Assembly (NCBI GenBank): GCA_903840165.1
Contig: CAIMEY010000030.1
Coordinates: forward strand, 124,001 to 188,000
Direction: 5' to 3'
DNA: 64,000 bases
Origin: an uncultured Myxococcales bacterium
GTDB taxonomy: Bacteria; Myxococcota_A; UBA9042
Part shown: positions 1 to 8,529 of the stretch, piece after piece
How the letters are laid out: the number at the start of each line of letters is the position of its first letter
Numbering within the stretch: the stretch's first letter is position 1
Notes under the pieces: model-generated
Seen by the model: the letters and a program-made list of their open reading frames with translations, nothing else
Database searches by the model: none
What the model was told of the DNA's origin: nothing
Program-made: the position numbers and the translations under genes

Positions 1-1700
1 TGCAGGTGATTGGCATCCATGACTTCGCGAACGATGCGCTTGAAGTCCTCAATCACCAAGTCATATTGCCGCTTATGCAGTCCGCAATCGAGCAGGCGTT
101 CCAGCAAGGCGCGCTTCTCAATGGTATCGAACAGGCGCAGAGAAATGGGCAATTCCTCTAGCGCTTTGCGCACTTCGGCGAACACGACTTGTTCGGCAAA
201 CTGGGCCGAGAGCGAGGTCCACTCCGGGCTGTCGCCATCAGGCCGTGTCATCGAACCATCGGCCGCCAGCAGGCCCACCGGACGTGCGGGAATTGGCTTG
301 CCTTTTTGCCGAGCTTTGGGCACCCAGGACAGAGTCTCGATGATGGTGAGCACCAGGTGGGCAATCCGCTCGTCGCGGGCCTTGCGCGCCTTCTGGTACT
401 CGGGCGAACTAGGCTCTCCCAATACGATTTCGGCCCGGCGCTTGATCAGCTCGTCGCACAGCGGTAGCACGTCGTCAAAGGCCAGCTCCAGGCTCTTGAT
501 GTAGCCCCGGCCCTGCTGCCGGGTGCTTCTTTCCGGAAAGTTATCCAGGACTCTGTTGGGATCGGCGTCGTCGTGCGCACACTCTTTGGCCAGCGCCATC
601 AGCCCGCGTGTAGCCGGTTCATCCTCGAGCACCGCCCGCAGCAAATCCTCTAGTGTTCTCGTGGGCTTCTTGCGCGCTAGGTCGGCCCGCGCAGCTTCAG
701 CCGGATCCTCGGAGCGCACGCGCTTGCGGTACAGCTTGGTGATGCGCAGCAGGGTCGCCATCACGGAAAGCGTATCCGATTCGCTGCCTTGCTTACCCTT
801 GCGCAGGCTCAGGTCGACCGCATCAGCTACCGAAGAGCGGCCAGCCTGCATCTTCTCCAGCGTATCCCCAATTACTTCAGCGAGATAGGGCTCCGTGACC
901 GCCTTGGCAATCTCCGCGCCCATGGCGTCCCGACGAGCCTGCTCGGATTTCGCCGTGTGAATCTCACTGATGATCTTGGCCTGACCAAGCTGAAAGCGCT
1001 CCAGTTCCCCAATGGCTTCAACCAGTTGCTGGCAGATGGCAATCTCATCGGCACCGCCCACCCCATCGTCCATCGACTTGACAAGTTCCTTGAGGGAAAA
1101 CGGCGGCCTTTCGCCATTGCGCCGGGTCGCCAGGGCCGGATCGCCATCTTCAGGCAGGTCCTGGGCCGCGGCCTGCGCCTGACTTTGGCGGTCCTGCTCA
1201 ACCCAATGGATGATTTGCTTTGCATTTTCACGGAGATTGAGCAAGGACTCAAAGGTAACCTTGGTCGACAGCAACGAATCAAGGACTTCGTGTTCGCCCA
1301 TCTCAATGCGCTTGGCGATCTCGATCTCGCCCTGCCGCGTCAGCAGCGCCACCGAGCCCATCTTGCGCAAGTACATGCGCACAGGATCGTTGGTGCGAAG
1401 GTAGGTTTCCTCTACGTATCCAAGCGTTTCGTCCTTGTGCGCGCCGGACGGTGAAGTCTGCACCGCCCGAGCTGGAGCCTGGGGCGTCGCTGGCGTCGGC
1501 TTTTCGTCGCGCGAGTTCAGTTTATGGTCCAGAACCTCAATAAAATTAGCACCCAAGACCGCCAAGACGTCGTCAAGAATGCCTCGATCGACATCGCCAA
1601 CCCCGATCACCCGGTGCAAATCGTCCACGGAAACGAAGCTGACGGACTTGCCGCGCTCGATAAGGCTGCGCAAGTCATTTTCTTTGATGTGTTCGAGCAT
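1..1700 (-). CDS. rpoD: RNA polymerase primary sigma factor RpoD (3' end outside window)
   Basis: Primary sigma-70 factor that directs RNA polymerase to housekeeping promoters. The frame is open from the ATG at 1700 to the window edge, about 566 codons. The first 60 residues resemble region 1.1 (MLEHIKENDLRSLIERGK at the start), followed after a short linker by region 1.2 with DPVRMYLRKMG and LLTRQGEIEIAKRIEMGE. A long acidic and basic non-conserved segment follows, as in proteobacterial RpoD. Regions 2 to 4 lie off the left edge. An AGGGAGAA ribosome binding site sits just upstream of the chosen ATG. It follows dnaG on the same strand with a 138-bp gap, the classic dnaG-rpoD order of the macromolecular synthesis operon; rpsU is not present upstream of dnaG. 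Confidence is high because region 1.2 and the gene order agree. Confidence 0.93.
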   Translation of the reverse strand, partial: MLEHIKENDLRSLIERGKSVSFVSVDDLHRVIGVGDVDRGILDDVLAVLGANFIEVLDHKLNSRDEKPTPATPQAPARAVQTSPSGAHKDETLGYVEETYLRTNDPVRMYLRKMGSVALLTRQGEIEIAKRIEMGEHEVLDSLLSTKVTFESLLNLRENAKQIIHWVEQDRQSQAQAAAQDLPEDGDPALATRRNGERPPFSLKELVKSMDDGVGGADEIAICQQLVEAIGELERFQLGQAKIISEIHTAKSEQARRDAMGAEIAKAVTEPYLAEVIGDTLEKMQAGRSSVADAVDLSLRKGKQGSESDTLSVMATLLRITKLYRKRVRSEDPAEAARADLARKKPTRTLEDLLRAVLEDEPATRGLMALAKECAHDDADPNRVLDNFPERSTRQQGRGYIKSLELAFDDVLPLCDELIKRRAEIVLGEPSSPEYQKARKARDERIAHLVLTIIETLSWVPKARQKGKPIPARPVGLLAADGSMTRPDGDSPEWTSLSAQFAEQVVFAEVRKALEELPISLRLFDTIEKRALLERLLDCGLHKRQYDLVIEDFKRIVREVMDANHL

Positions 1701-1838
1701 AAACCGTTCTCCCTAGCATGACAGCGAAAAAGAGTCTCTACGTGGGTGCCGCGGGGCCAGAAGACGAGGCCGTATCGGCCCTTCCTTGGGTTCCATGATA
1801 GGCGGCGAACGCCGGTTGGCGGACTGGACAATGCGACA

Positions 1839-3857
1839 TCAGCGCGACACTCCGCGAGTATGTTCGCCTCGTTCCCGCTCTATCTGCTTTATTTCTTGAG
1901 CATATTGAACGCTCTGCTGGTAGATTTCTTGCTTCTGCGCCGCAGTAAGTCCCGACTGCGCCGCCCGCTGGGTGAGTTGCTCGCGCTGCCACTTGAGCCA
2001 GCGGACGTGGATCTTGGCCAAGGTCTGGTCCAAGCTTGCTGAAGCCCGATTTGATGCAACAGCTGGATTTTCTACAAGAATCTGCATAAATAGGCGCCGA
2101 GCTCGACCGTCTGGCAAACCCTGGGCCCAAGCGACAACGGCCGGTCCGTCAAATTCGCGCTGGCCGGCTTGCTGACGCCGATGGGCACACAAGTCGCCAA
2201 GGGCCAAGCGCAATCCATCGTGCACGACGTGAAGGACCACCTGGGAGCGCTCGAGTTCCGGCAACAGGAACGGAAACCACGCGACAATTTTGGCTAATTC
2301 CTGTTCCAAGGGGTCGATTTCAATCTCAAACTGCGTAGGATCGGGTCTCACCGGCGTCCGCGGCCCCTGAGGACCCGCCGCGGAAGGCAGCCGCGCAAGA
2401 TACTCATCGAGGACAACGCGCATGTCCCGATTCCCTGTTCGCTCAAGCAGTTGCGCGGCCATGTGGTCGCGAGCGAAGTCGCGGGTGATGGGGTCGGCAA
2501 TCGAAGCGAGCAAAGGCCCAGCTTTTTGAAGGATTTTGGCGCGTGCGTGCACCGAATTGCCCTCGTCGGCGACCAGCGCGTCGATGTAGCCATTGAGCAT
2601 GGGCGGCGCACGCTTGATGAGCGCTTCAAAGGCCGCGGCCCCCTGGGTGCGCACAAAGGAATCTGGATCTTCCCCTTGAGGCAAGACGACATAGCTGCCA
2701 TCGAGCCCAGCAGCCAAGCAAGTCGGCACGGCCTTGACGGCAGCCTTGCGGCCCGCAGCGTCACCGTCAAAGACCAGCACCACGCGCTCGGTAAAGCGCT
2801 TGATTTCACGGCACTGTTGTTCAGTGAACGCCGTGCCCATGGGCGCGACGGCTTGGGTAAAGCCAAACTGATGCAGGGTCATGACGTCGATATTGCCTTC
2901 GACGACGATAGCGTAATGCGATTTCCTAATTGTTTCCTTGGCTTGGTAGAGGCCAAAGACCAGTGCGCCCTTCTCATAGAACTGCTTGAAGCGACGGTCG
3001 ACACCTTCATCGTTCAGGGTAATACCGGGTGAATTCATATACTTGGCAGGCTCATATCCGGGGTCTTGGGCCGAAGCTCGCGCGACGCCAAAATCCACAT
3101 GCCGACCACCAAAGCCAACGATTTCGCCCAGCGCGGTGTACAGGGGATACATCAATCGTTCCCGAAACTTATCGTACATGCCGTCGCCCGACTTGCGCGC
3201 AGCGCCTAGGCCTATTTGCTCGATCTCATGGGTCAAAAAACCATGACGCATCAAGTGCTTCACCATCGTTTCCCACTCCGACCCGGCGGCACCGACGCCA
3301 AATCGGTCGATGGTTTCCTGGGTCAGACCACGGGCGACGGTAGCAAACTCGAGGGCCGGCAGGCCACCTTTCCCCTGTAATTGCTCACGAAAAAGCGCCT
3401 GCGCACACAGGGCCAAGTCGAGCAAGCGTCCGCGCTCGGATCGCTCCTCGGCCAGACGCCGCGCCTGATCAGGCCCGAGTTGCTCGCGCTCGAGGACATG
3501 ACCAAGCTTATCTGCAAGAAACTCCACTGATTCGACAAACGAAAGCCCGCGGGTCTCGCGCACAAAGCCGATCAAGTTGCCACCGGCACCGCAGCCGTAA
3601 CAGTGATAAAGCTTGAGGCCAGCATTGACATGAAATGAAGGCGTTTTTTCAGAGTGAAACGGGCAAAGGCCCTTCCAGCTGCTGCCAGCCCGCTGCAGAT
3701 CGACGGACTCGCGCACCAGGGCGACCATGTCCGTTTGCTCAATAACGGCAGTGATTTCCGTCTCGGGAATCCGACCGGTGCCTGCGCCAAAACGGGCCGA
3801 TGTGGAAGAGCGCTGCGTAGACACACCGAACCTCATCAACTGCGACACCGCGACCAA
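1839..3857 (-). CDS. dnaG: DNA primase DnaG
   Basis: Primase that makes RNA primers at the replication fork and interacts with the replicative helicase. The N-terminal CHC2 zinc finger is seen as C65, H68, C86 and C89 (GLCPFHSEKTPSFH, then CYGCGAGGN). The Toprim domain has VVEGNIDVMTLHQFGF and the acidic motif VLVFDGDAAGRKAA. A variable C-terminal helicase-binding region of about 200 residues follows. At 672 residues it is somewhat longer than many family members. The start is uncertain: the first in-frame start is TTG at 3857, with GTG at 3848 and ATG at 3836 also possible. Homology only begins around residue 29 (GRIPETEI), so the first 30 residues may be an extension or partly untranslated. 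rpoD follows 138 bp downstream. Confidence 0.93.
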   Translation of the reverse strand: MVAVSQLMRFGVSTQRSSTSARFGAGTGRIPETEITAVIEQTDMVALVRESVDLQRAGSSWKGLCPFHSEKTPSFHVNAGLKLYHCYGCGAGGNLIGFVRETRGLSFVESVEFLADKLGHVLEREQLGPDQARRLAEERSERGRLLDLALCAQALFREQLQGKGGLPALEFATVARGLTQETIDRFGVGAAGSEWETMVKHLMRHGFLTHEIEQIGLGAARKSGDGMYDKFRERLMYPLYTALGEIVGFGGRHVDFGVARASAQDPGYEPAKYMNSPGITLNDEGVDRRFKQFYEKGALVFGLYQAKETIRKSHYAIVVEGNIDVMTLHQFGFTQAVAPMGTAFTEQQCREIKRFTERVVLVFDGDAAGRKAAVKAVPTCLAAGLDGSYVVLPQGEDPDSFVRTQGAAAFEALIKRAPPMLNGYIDALVADEGNSVHARAKILQKAGPLLASIADPITRDFARDHMAAQLLERTGNRDMRVVLDEYLARLPSAAGPQGPRTPVRPDPTQFEIEIDPLEQELAKIVAWFPFLLPELERSQVVLHVVHDGLRLALGDLCAHRRQQAGQREFDGPAVVAWAQGLPDGRARRLFMQILVENPAVASNRASASLDQTLAKIHVRWLKWQREQLTQRAAQSGLTAAQKQEIYQQSVQYAQEIKQIERERGEHTRGVSR

Positions 3858-4193
3858 GTGCCTGTAGGCTTAGCAAATCACAAAAATACGACTTGATTCA
3901 ATCGCTTAAACGTGTCTCTTTGCCTCACTTGGACGCGTGGCAGACCGCGCAGGATGCCGACGCCCGCGTCTTTGTCAAGCCCCCCACAGAGGAGCCGTGG
4001 CAAACGCATCTATGTAATGCACTGAAATCATTGACGCGAGCCAATGACAGGGGGGACTTGACAAACTTCGTCGATGAAATACCCCGGGCGAGGCTGGCCG
4101 CCAGCAACTACCCAGGTACACCTTTGTTTTTACTAGTGAATCGACCTTGACTTTAGAGACCCTGCGGGGCCGAGCGAGTCGCTCGCGCGACAG
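3858..4193. other. Divergent intergenic region between dnaG and an FAD oxidase
   Basis: This 336-bp gap separates dnaG (minus) from an FAD-linked oxidase (plus). A TTGACA hexamer occurs on the minus strand at 3973-3978, facing dnaG, and another on the plus strand at 4058-4063, facing the oxidase. Neither has a convincing -10 element at 16-18 bp, so they are weak promoter candidates only. Small open frames on both strands here show no recognisable protein features. No RNA gene was seen. Confidence 0.4.
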
Positions 4194-5618
4194 GTGCCTG
4201 ATCGAGGCGATGACGTTTCCTTGGATATTGCCGACGACGTGGCGACCCTTGGCAAGCTCGCACGGGGAGACTACGCTGCAGCCATGATGGTCGATGGCCG
4301 CAATAGCATGGCCGGTGCCGCCCAAGCCGATCTGACCGACCGGCTGGGACGAGATCGGGTCGTTCTGGGCGAAATGGCCCGGAAGCTTTGCGGTTTTGAC
4401 CCGAGCTCCCGCGATGGTCCGGTCGCTGTGGTGCGGCCTTGCAGCGCCGAGCAAGTGGAACACGTAGTCCGCATCGGCCGACTGCGCCACTTACCGGTGG
4501 AAGTCCGAGGCCACCTCCCTGCGCTACTGCCGGACGATTTGCGCGACGCAATTGTCTTGGATTCGTCTGGCCTTTGCCGTCCTCCAACCGTGGATATCAG
4601 CCGCCGCGTGGTCACCGTTGGCGCTGGCATTGATTTGGCCATTGCCGATCGCGCGGCCCGCCAGGCGCGGCTTTGCCTACGCACGTTGCCCGGGACCTTT
4701 GCAGGAGAATCCGTAGGCGCGCTGTTGTCTGCAGGCGATCCCGGAGAATTAGGCTTAGGTAACGGGAGCTTGCTCAGCGACGTCGTCAGCGCGCAAGTGG
4801 TCACGGGCAGCGCGCGTGTGCTACGCCTGGGGGCCTCCGACTTGTTCGGACAGCCACCCTGGCTAGCCGATGGCGTGCCCCAACCCCTGCCTCTGCTTCT
4901 GGGCGCGGAAGGCCGCATGGCGGTCCTGTGCGAAGTGACGCTTCGCCTGCACCGAACGCCACACGTGTCCTGGAGTCAGGTCGATTTTACTGCCAATCGC
5001 CCGCAACTCTTGGCTATTCTGAGTGCAGCACGCACCGTGGTCTCCATGCAATTGTGCGACACGGTCCTGGTGCAAGAGCATCAGGGTCAAGGTCATTTGG
5101 CTGTTCGCGCCGTCACGTGGCGAGGCGCCGACGAATTGGTGCGGGTCTGCGCCCAAGTGCAGGATGTCCTCAAACAGCATGGCATCCAACTCCCTGCTTT
5201 TGTAGCAGAAGATCCGCGAACGCGCCTTGGACAAGCGCCCATGCCCCAGGTCCGCCAGCCCGCTACCCGCGCTGCAACGCTGGATCTGCGCGTCGCTTGG
5301 CCCGATGTGTCGGCGGTGCTCGACGTGGTCGATGCACTGGCGGCGGAGGGAGGCCCCCTGCTGGGACGTCGATGGTCTTTGGGCATGGATTTCATGCGCT
5401 TGCAATGCACCTTGCCAGGCACGCGCGCCGATCTCCATCCGTTGGTTCAGCGGATTTCACTGATCGCCGATGCTGGGGCCCTGCCCATCAGCAGTGGCGC
5501 TCGGCTGCGGACGGTCAGCCGCGAACGGATGGCGGCGCCGGCGAAGATTCTGCTGGCGGCCCTGGCGCGAGCCTGGGACCCGGATGCTGTGTTGTCGCCC
5601 AAGGGCGGATTTCCCTAG
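4194..5618 (+). CDS. FAD-linked oxidase (glycolate oxidase GlcD/GlcE-like, FAD_binding_4)
   Basis: Predicted flavoprotein of the PCMH-type FAD-binding family that includes glycolate oxidase subunits, D-lactate dehydrogenase and alkyl-DHAP synthase. The N-terminal region has the family pattern LGRDRVV, then VAVVRPCSAEQVEHVVRIGR, then VTVGAGIDLAIA, then SLLSDVVSAQVVTGSARVLRLG and LLGAEGRMAVLCEVTLRLH. The glycine-rich pyrophosphate loop is degenerate (EVRGHLPALL instead of a GG-rich turn) and the TxGG-type segment reads FAGESVGALLSAG, so cofactor binding may be altered. It lacks an Fe-S domain. The GTG start at 4194 has no clear ribosome site; ATG at 4284 is an alternative that still precedes the conserved domain. 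A five-haem lipoprotein begins 31 bp downstream on the same strand, suggesting co-transcription. The substrate is not inferable. Confidence 0.72.
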   Translation: MPDRGDDVSLDIADDVATLGKLARGDYAAAMMVDGRNSMAGAAQADLTDRLGRDRVVLGEMARKLCGFDPSSRDGPVAVVRPCSAEQVEHVVRIGRLRHLPVEVRGHLPALLPDDLRDAIVLDSSGLCRPPTVDISRRVVTVGAGIDLAIADRAARQARLCLRTLPGTFAGESVGALLSAGDPGELGLGNGSLLSDVVSAQVVTGSARVLRLGASDLFGQPPWLADGVPQPLPLLLGAEGRMAVLCEVTLRLHRTPHVSWSQVDFTANRPQLLAILSAARTVVSMQLCDTVLVQEHQGQGHLAVRAVTWRGADELVRVCAQVQDVLKQHGIQLPAFVAEDPRTRLGQAPMPQVRQPATRAATLDLRVAWPDVSAVLDVVDALAAEGGPLLGRRWSLGMDFMRLQCTLPGTRADLHPLVQRISLIADAGALPISSGARLRTVSRERMAAPAKILLAALARAWDPDAVLSPKGGFP

Positions 5619-5649
5619 GCGCCACGCTCGGTTGGCCAGGAGGTAACGG

Positions 5650-7092
5650 ATGCACCTGCTGTCAAAGCCACAAGGCAGCCTCTTGTTTGCAGTGGCGATT
5701 GTCTCGGCGATCTTGGCCGGGTGCAGCAGCCAGAATACGCCGGCAGTGGCCAAGACCTTGACCACCGATCAGCTCATGGATCCAGCTGCTTGCAAGACCT
5801 GCCATGCGGACCACTACCGCGATTGGTCAAACAGCGTCCATGCCCAGGCCGGCGATGACCCGTTGTTTCGCGCCATGCACAAACGCGGACAGCGTGAATC
5901 CAAAGGCGCTTTGGGGACGTTCTGCCTGAACTGCCACGCGCCAATCGCCGTGCAAGTGATGAAGATCACCGGTGATGCCGACCTAGACAAGGTGCCGGCG
6001 GCGATGAAGGGCGTCACCTGCTATTTCTGCCACTCGGTCATGGCCGTGGAAGGGACGCACAACAACCCCTTGAAATTAGCTACAGATGGCCTGTTGCGCG
6101 GGCCCTTGGCCGACCCCATGGCATCGCCGGCGCATGGCATGAAGTATTCGCCGCTCCATGACCGCGACCGCCTCGATTCGGCTTCCATGTGCGGGAGTTG
6201 CCACGATGTGACGGTCCCGGGCGCAGCACCTTTGGAACGGACGTATGCGGAATGGCAGGGCTCGGTGTTCAACAAGGCGCCTGGAGGCCAAACGTGCGGC
6301 CAATGCCACATGAATCAAAGCAAAACGCCCGTTGCGATCGCCCAGGTTGCCGGAGCTCCCCTGCGGCGGATGCACGCGCACGATTTTGTGGGGGTCGACC
6401 TGCCACCTGTGGGCGGCGACACGATTGCCCCGAAAATTCAGGCCTTTCTCGATTCGTCCCTGCAAAGCGCGGTTTGCTGGGCTCCGGGGCGTCTACGGGT
6501 CATCCTTGATAACGTCGCAGCGGGACACGGCTTTCCGTCTGGAGCCAACCAAGACCGCCGCGTCACCGTGGAAGTCACGGCTTATACTGGGGAACAAGTC
6601 ATCTACCAAAGCGGTGCCGTCACGCCGACTGCAGACCCAGACCGCTGGCAACTGGGCGATTGCTTGCTCGACGCCCAAGGTAAGCATGTCCATATGTTCT
6701 GGGAAGAAAAGACGATCTCGGGCGCAGCCTTGCCTGGCAGCATGACCTTTGACCCCAGCGACCCGCGCTACTACCAAACGCACGTGGAGGCGCGCTTTCC
6801 GGCGACGGGCAACCTCAGCGCCACGCCCGATCGCGTGACCGTGCGCGTCTTGCTCGATGCTGTGGACCCTCAAGTGCTTGATAGTTTAGTTCAATCTGGA
6901 GACCTCGCCGCCGCAGATGCTGCCAAGATCGCCCACTGGCAGGTCGGCAAGACGCTGACTTGGACGCCGCAAACCGCGAACCAGCAGTTTGTCCAAGAAG
7001 GCCAAGCTTGGAGTTGCCGCAGCGACACCAACCTGTCAGCCAGTGCCCAGACAGTGCCTGCCACGCGCCTCAGTTGCCCGCCAAATCCGTAG
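5650..7092 (+). CDS. Multihaem cytochrome c lipoprotein, five CxxCH motifs
   Basis: Exported c-type cytochrome of 480 residues. The N-terminus is a lipoprotein signal with lipobox LAGC at residues 22-25, followed by SSQN. Five haem motifs are visible in the first half: CKTCH, CLNCH, CYFCH, CGSCH and CGQCH. The opening haem segment (DPAACKTCHADHYRDW, then SVHAQ and FCLNCHAP) resembles the cytochrome c554/multihaem NapC-associated style of deltaproteobacterial cytochromes. The C-terminal 200 residues have no haem motifs and look beta-rich (VTVEVTAYTGEQVIYQSG), a layout seen in several periplasmic or surface cytochromes. It follows an FAD-linked oxidase after 31 bp and likely forms an electron-transfer pair with it; that pairing is inference. 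ATG at 5650 is preceded by GGAGG. Confidence 0.85.
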   Translation: MHLLSKPQGSLLFAVAIVSAILAGCSSQNTPAVAKTLTTDQLMDPAACKTCHADHYRDWSNSVHAQAGDDPLFRAMHKRGQRESKGALGTFCLNCHAPIAVQVMKITGDADLDKVPAAMKGVTCYFCHSVMAVEGTHNNPLKLATDGLLRGPLADPMASPAHGMKYSPLHDRDRLDSASMCGSCHDVTVPGAAPLERTYAEWQGSVFNKAPGGQTCGQCHMNQSKTPVAIAQVAGAPLRRMHAHDFVGVDLPPVGGDTIAPKIQAFLDSSLQSAVCWAPGRLRVILDNVAAGHGFPSGANQDRRVTVEVTAYTGEQVIYQSGAVTPTADPDRWQLGDCLLDAQGKHVHMFWEEKTISGAALPGSMTFDPSDPRYYQTHVEARFPATGNLSATPDRVTVRVLLDAVDPQVLDSLVQSGDLAAADAAKIAHWQVGKTLTWTPQTANQQFVQEGQAWSCRSDTNLSASAQTVPATRLSCPPNP

Positions 7093-7153
7093 GCATTTCA
7101 AGTTTTTGGCTTGGCCCCGCTGCACCAGCAATCGCCTTGCCTGGCGCTAGCGC

Positions 7154-8227
7154 TTACATCCCGCAAGCCGCCATTTGTTGACTACAGTAGCCCGCAAGGC
7201 AGTTGTTGCAGGCGGCCGTCGCAGTGTTGCCGCACAAGTTACCGCATTTGTTGGTTTCGCAGTCGAGCATGGCCTGAAGGGTCGCCTGTGCTGCCACTGT
7301 GCCGGCGGCCTTGCAGGCTTGGGCGCAGGGCTTGTCGGCACAGCCCTCGGCGCAGGCAACGATGGCCTGGCAAGTCGTTAAAATACCAGAGGTTGACGGA
7401 ATGCACTGGCCGTTGCTGCACGTTTGATTGGCGGGGCAAGCGGGATTGCAGGGCACCGCGACGCAAACGCCGGCCTGACACATTTGCCCCGCGGCACATG
7501 GGGGGGTACACACAGCAAGGCACTGATCTTGCTGGCATACCTCGCCTGGCTTACAGGCGATGGCCATGCCCCAGGACAGGCAACCGTTGCCCTCGAGCTG
7601 GCACGTCTTGATCGCCTTGACCCCAGGAACGCACTGTTGCAGGCCCAGAGCGACGCAAGGGTCCGGACAGCTACAAACCCCTGGATCCATGCATATTTTT
7701 CCGGCTGGGCAGGAACTGCTGCTTTGCCAGGCATTACCAGCGCAGGTCTGAATGTCATTGCCTTGACAGCGTTTTTCGCCATTGTTGCAAGCGGCGGGCA
7801 GATCGACTGGGCTCGCATCTGGCCAACCAGCGTCCAGCGGTCCTAGGTCGTCCGATTCACTGTCGAGAGGTCCGGCGTCCCCCGGCGATTGCCCAATATC
7901 GTCAATAATTTCTGCAATATCCTGAACATCTTTGCTCGGCAGTGCATCCAAGGTAGAGCCACTATCTGCTGCTGATGCGTCACCTGGAAACAGAAGAATA
8001 TCGCCACACTCAATGACGGTACACGCCTTTTCATCGACGCAGGCGAGCGCGCCGGGACAGGGATAGCACAGGCCGGTCACAGAACTACGGCAAATGACTT
8101 GAATCTGTGCGGGAGCAGGCGACGCACAGGCCAATAAGAGCAGGACCAGCACGAAAGGGGTAGCAAATGCTGCGGTTGCCAAGGCGACTGACTTGGAGCC
8201 ACGGCCCGACCAAGACACTGAATCCAT
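7154..8227 (-). CDS. Cysteine-rich secreted lipoprotein with Asp-rich linker
   Basis: Predicted surface lipoprotein of 357 residues. I chose the ATG at 8227 because it places a hydrophobic signal (FVLVLLLLAC) near the N-terminus with lipobox LLAC; the open frame extends upstream to 8428 but that part is Arg/Trp rich and unlikely to be translated. After the lipobox come a Cys pair region (CYPCPGALAC), a 60-residue Asp/Ser/Gly linker, then a Cys-dense C-terminal half with repeated short loops such as CPAGKICMDPGVCSC, CKPGEVCQQDQC and CPANQTCSNGQC, similar to myxobacterial Cys-rich repeats. The last 70 residues carry a further cluster (CNNCLAGYCSQQMAACGM). No enzyme motif is seen. It converges with the cytochrome at 5650 and is divergent from nifJ. 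Function unknown. Confidence 0.75.
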   Translation of the reverse strand: MDSVSWSGRGSKSVALATAAFATPFVLVLLLLACASPAPAQIQVICRSSVTGLCYPCPGALACVDEKACTVIECGDILLFPGDASAADSGSTLDALPSKDVQDIAEIIDDIGQSPGDAGPLDSESDDLGPLDAGWPDASPVDLPAACNNGEKRCQGNDIQTCAGNAWQSSSSCPAGKICMDPGVCSCPDPCVALGLQQCVPGVKAIKTCQLEGNGCLSWGMAIACKPGEVCQQDQCLAVCTPPCAAGQMCQAGVCVAVPCNPACPANQTCSNGQCIPSTSGILTTCQAIVACAEGCADKPCAQACKAAGTVAAQATLQAMLDCETNKCGNLCGNTATAACNNCLAGYCSQQMAACGM

Positions 8228-8529
8228 AGGCTTATCAACGGGCACGCTACACCTCTGCCGCCATGAAACAGCGCGCGGTGGCCGTTTCATTGCGCCACGC
8301 ACCAGCGACAATTGCCGGTACGCCGCAGGGTAGCGCATGGCGGCAGGTCCAGCAAACAGCCGTGGCCGGCTGAGCAGCCTCCAGAGCCAGACCACAACCC
8401 CATGAATAGGAAACACTTTCAGCGCCACTTGATCTAGGTCAAGTTCGTGGCCTTGTGGCCCCTGGGCGGCAGGCCTACCCTGCGCCGTGCGGCGGCGGCG
8501 ACCTCAACCCAGCCCCCGCGGAGGCCCCG
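8228..8529. other. Divergent intergenic region, Cys-rich lipoprotein / nifJ
   Basis: About 300 bp between the chosen start of the minus-strand lipoprotein and nifJ. It contains the FNR-like inverted repeat annotated at 8429-8442. No confident -35/-10 pair was found. The upstream extension of the lipoprotein frame and an upstream extension of the nifJ frame both cross it but have poor coding character. Confidence 0.5.
8429..8442. promoter_or_regulatory. FNR/CRP-family-like inverted repeat upstream of nifJ
   Basis: The sequence TTGATCTAGGTCAA matches the FNR consensus TTGAT-N4-ATCAA with a single mismatch (G for A at the first base of the right half). It is centred about 95 bp upstream of the nifJ start codon, a plausible activator position. 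Oxygen control of PFOR by an FNR-type regulator is a reasonable inference, but the site is a single instance found by eye. Confidence 0.45.

Noticed and set aside
872..1306. Minus-strand frame inside rpoD region
   Set aside because: Out-of-frame shadow of rpoD, which shows clear sigma region 1.2 in another frame.
3925..4107. Minus-strand 60-codon frame ending in CAVCHASK, a possible haem protein
   Set aside because: A single CxxCH in a frame with no signal peptide or ribosome site; chance match in an intergenic region.
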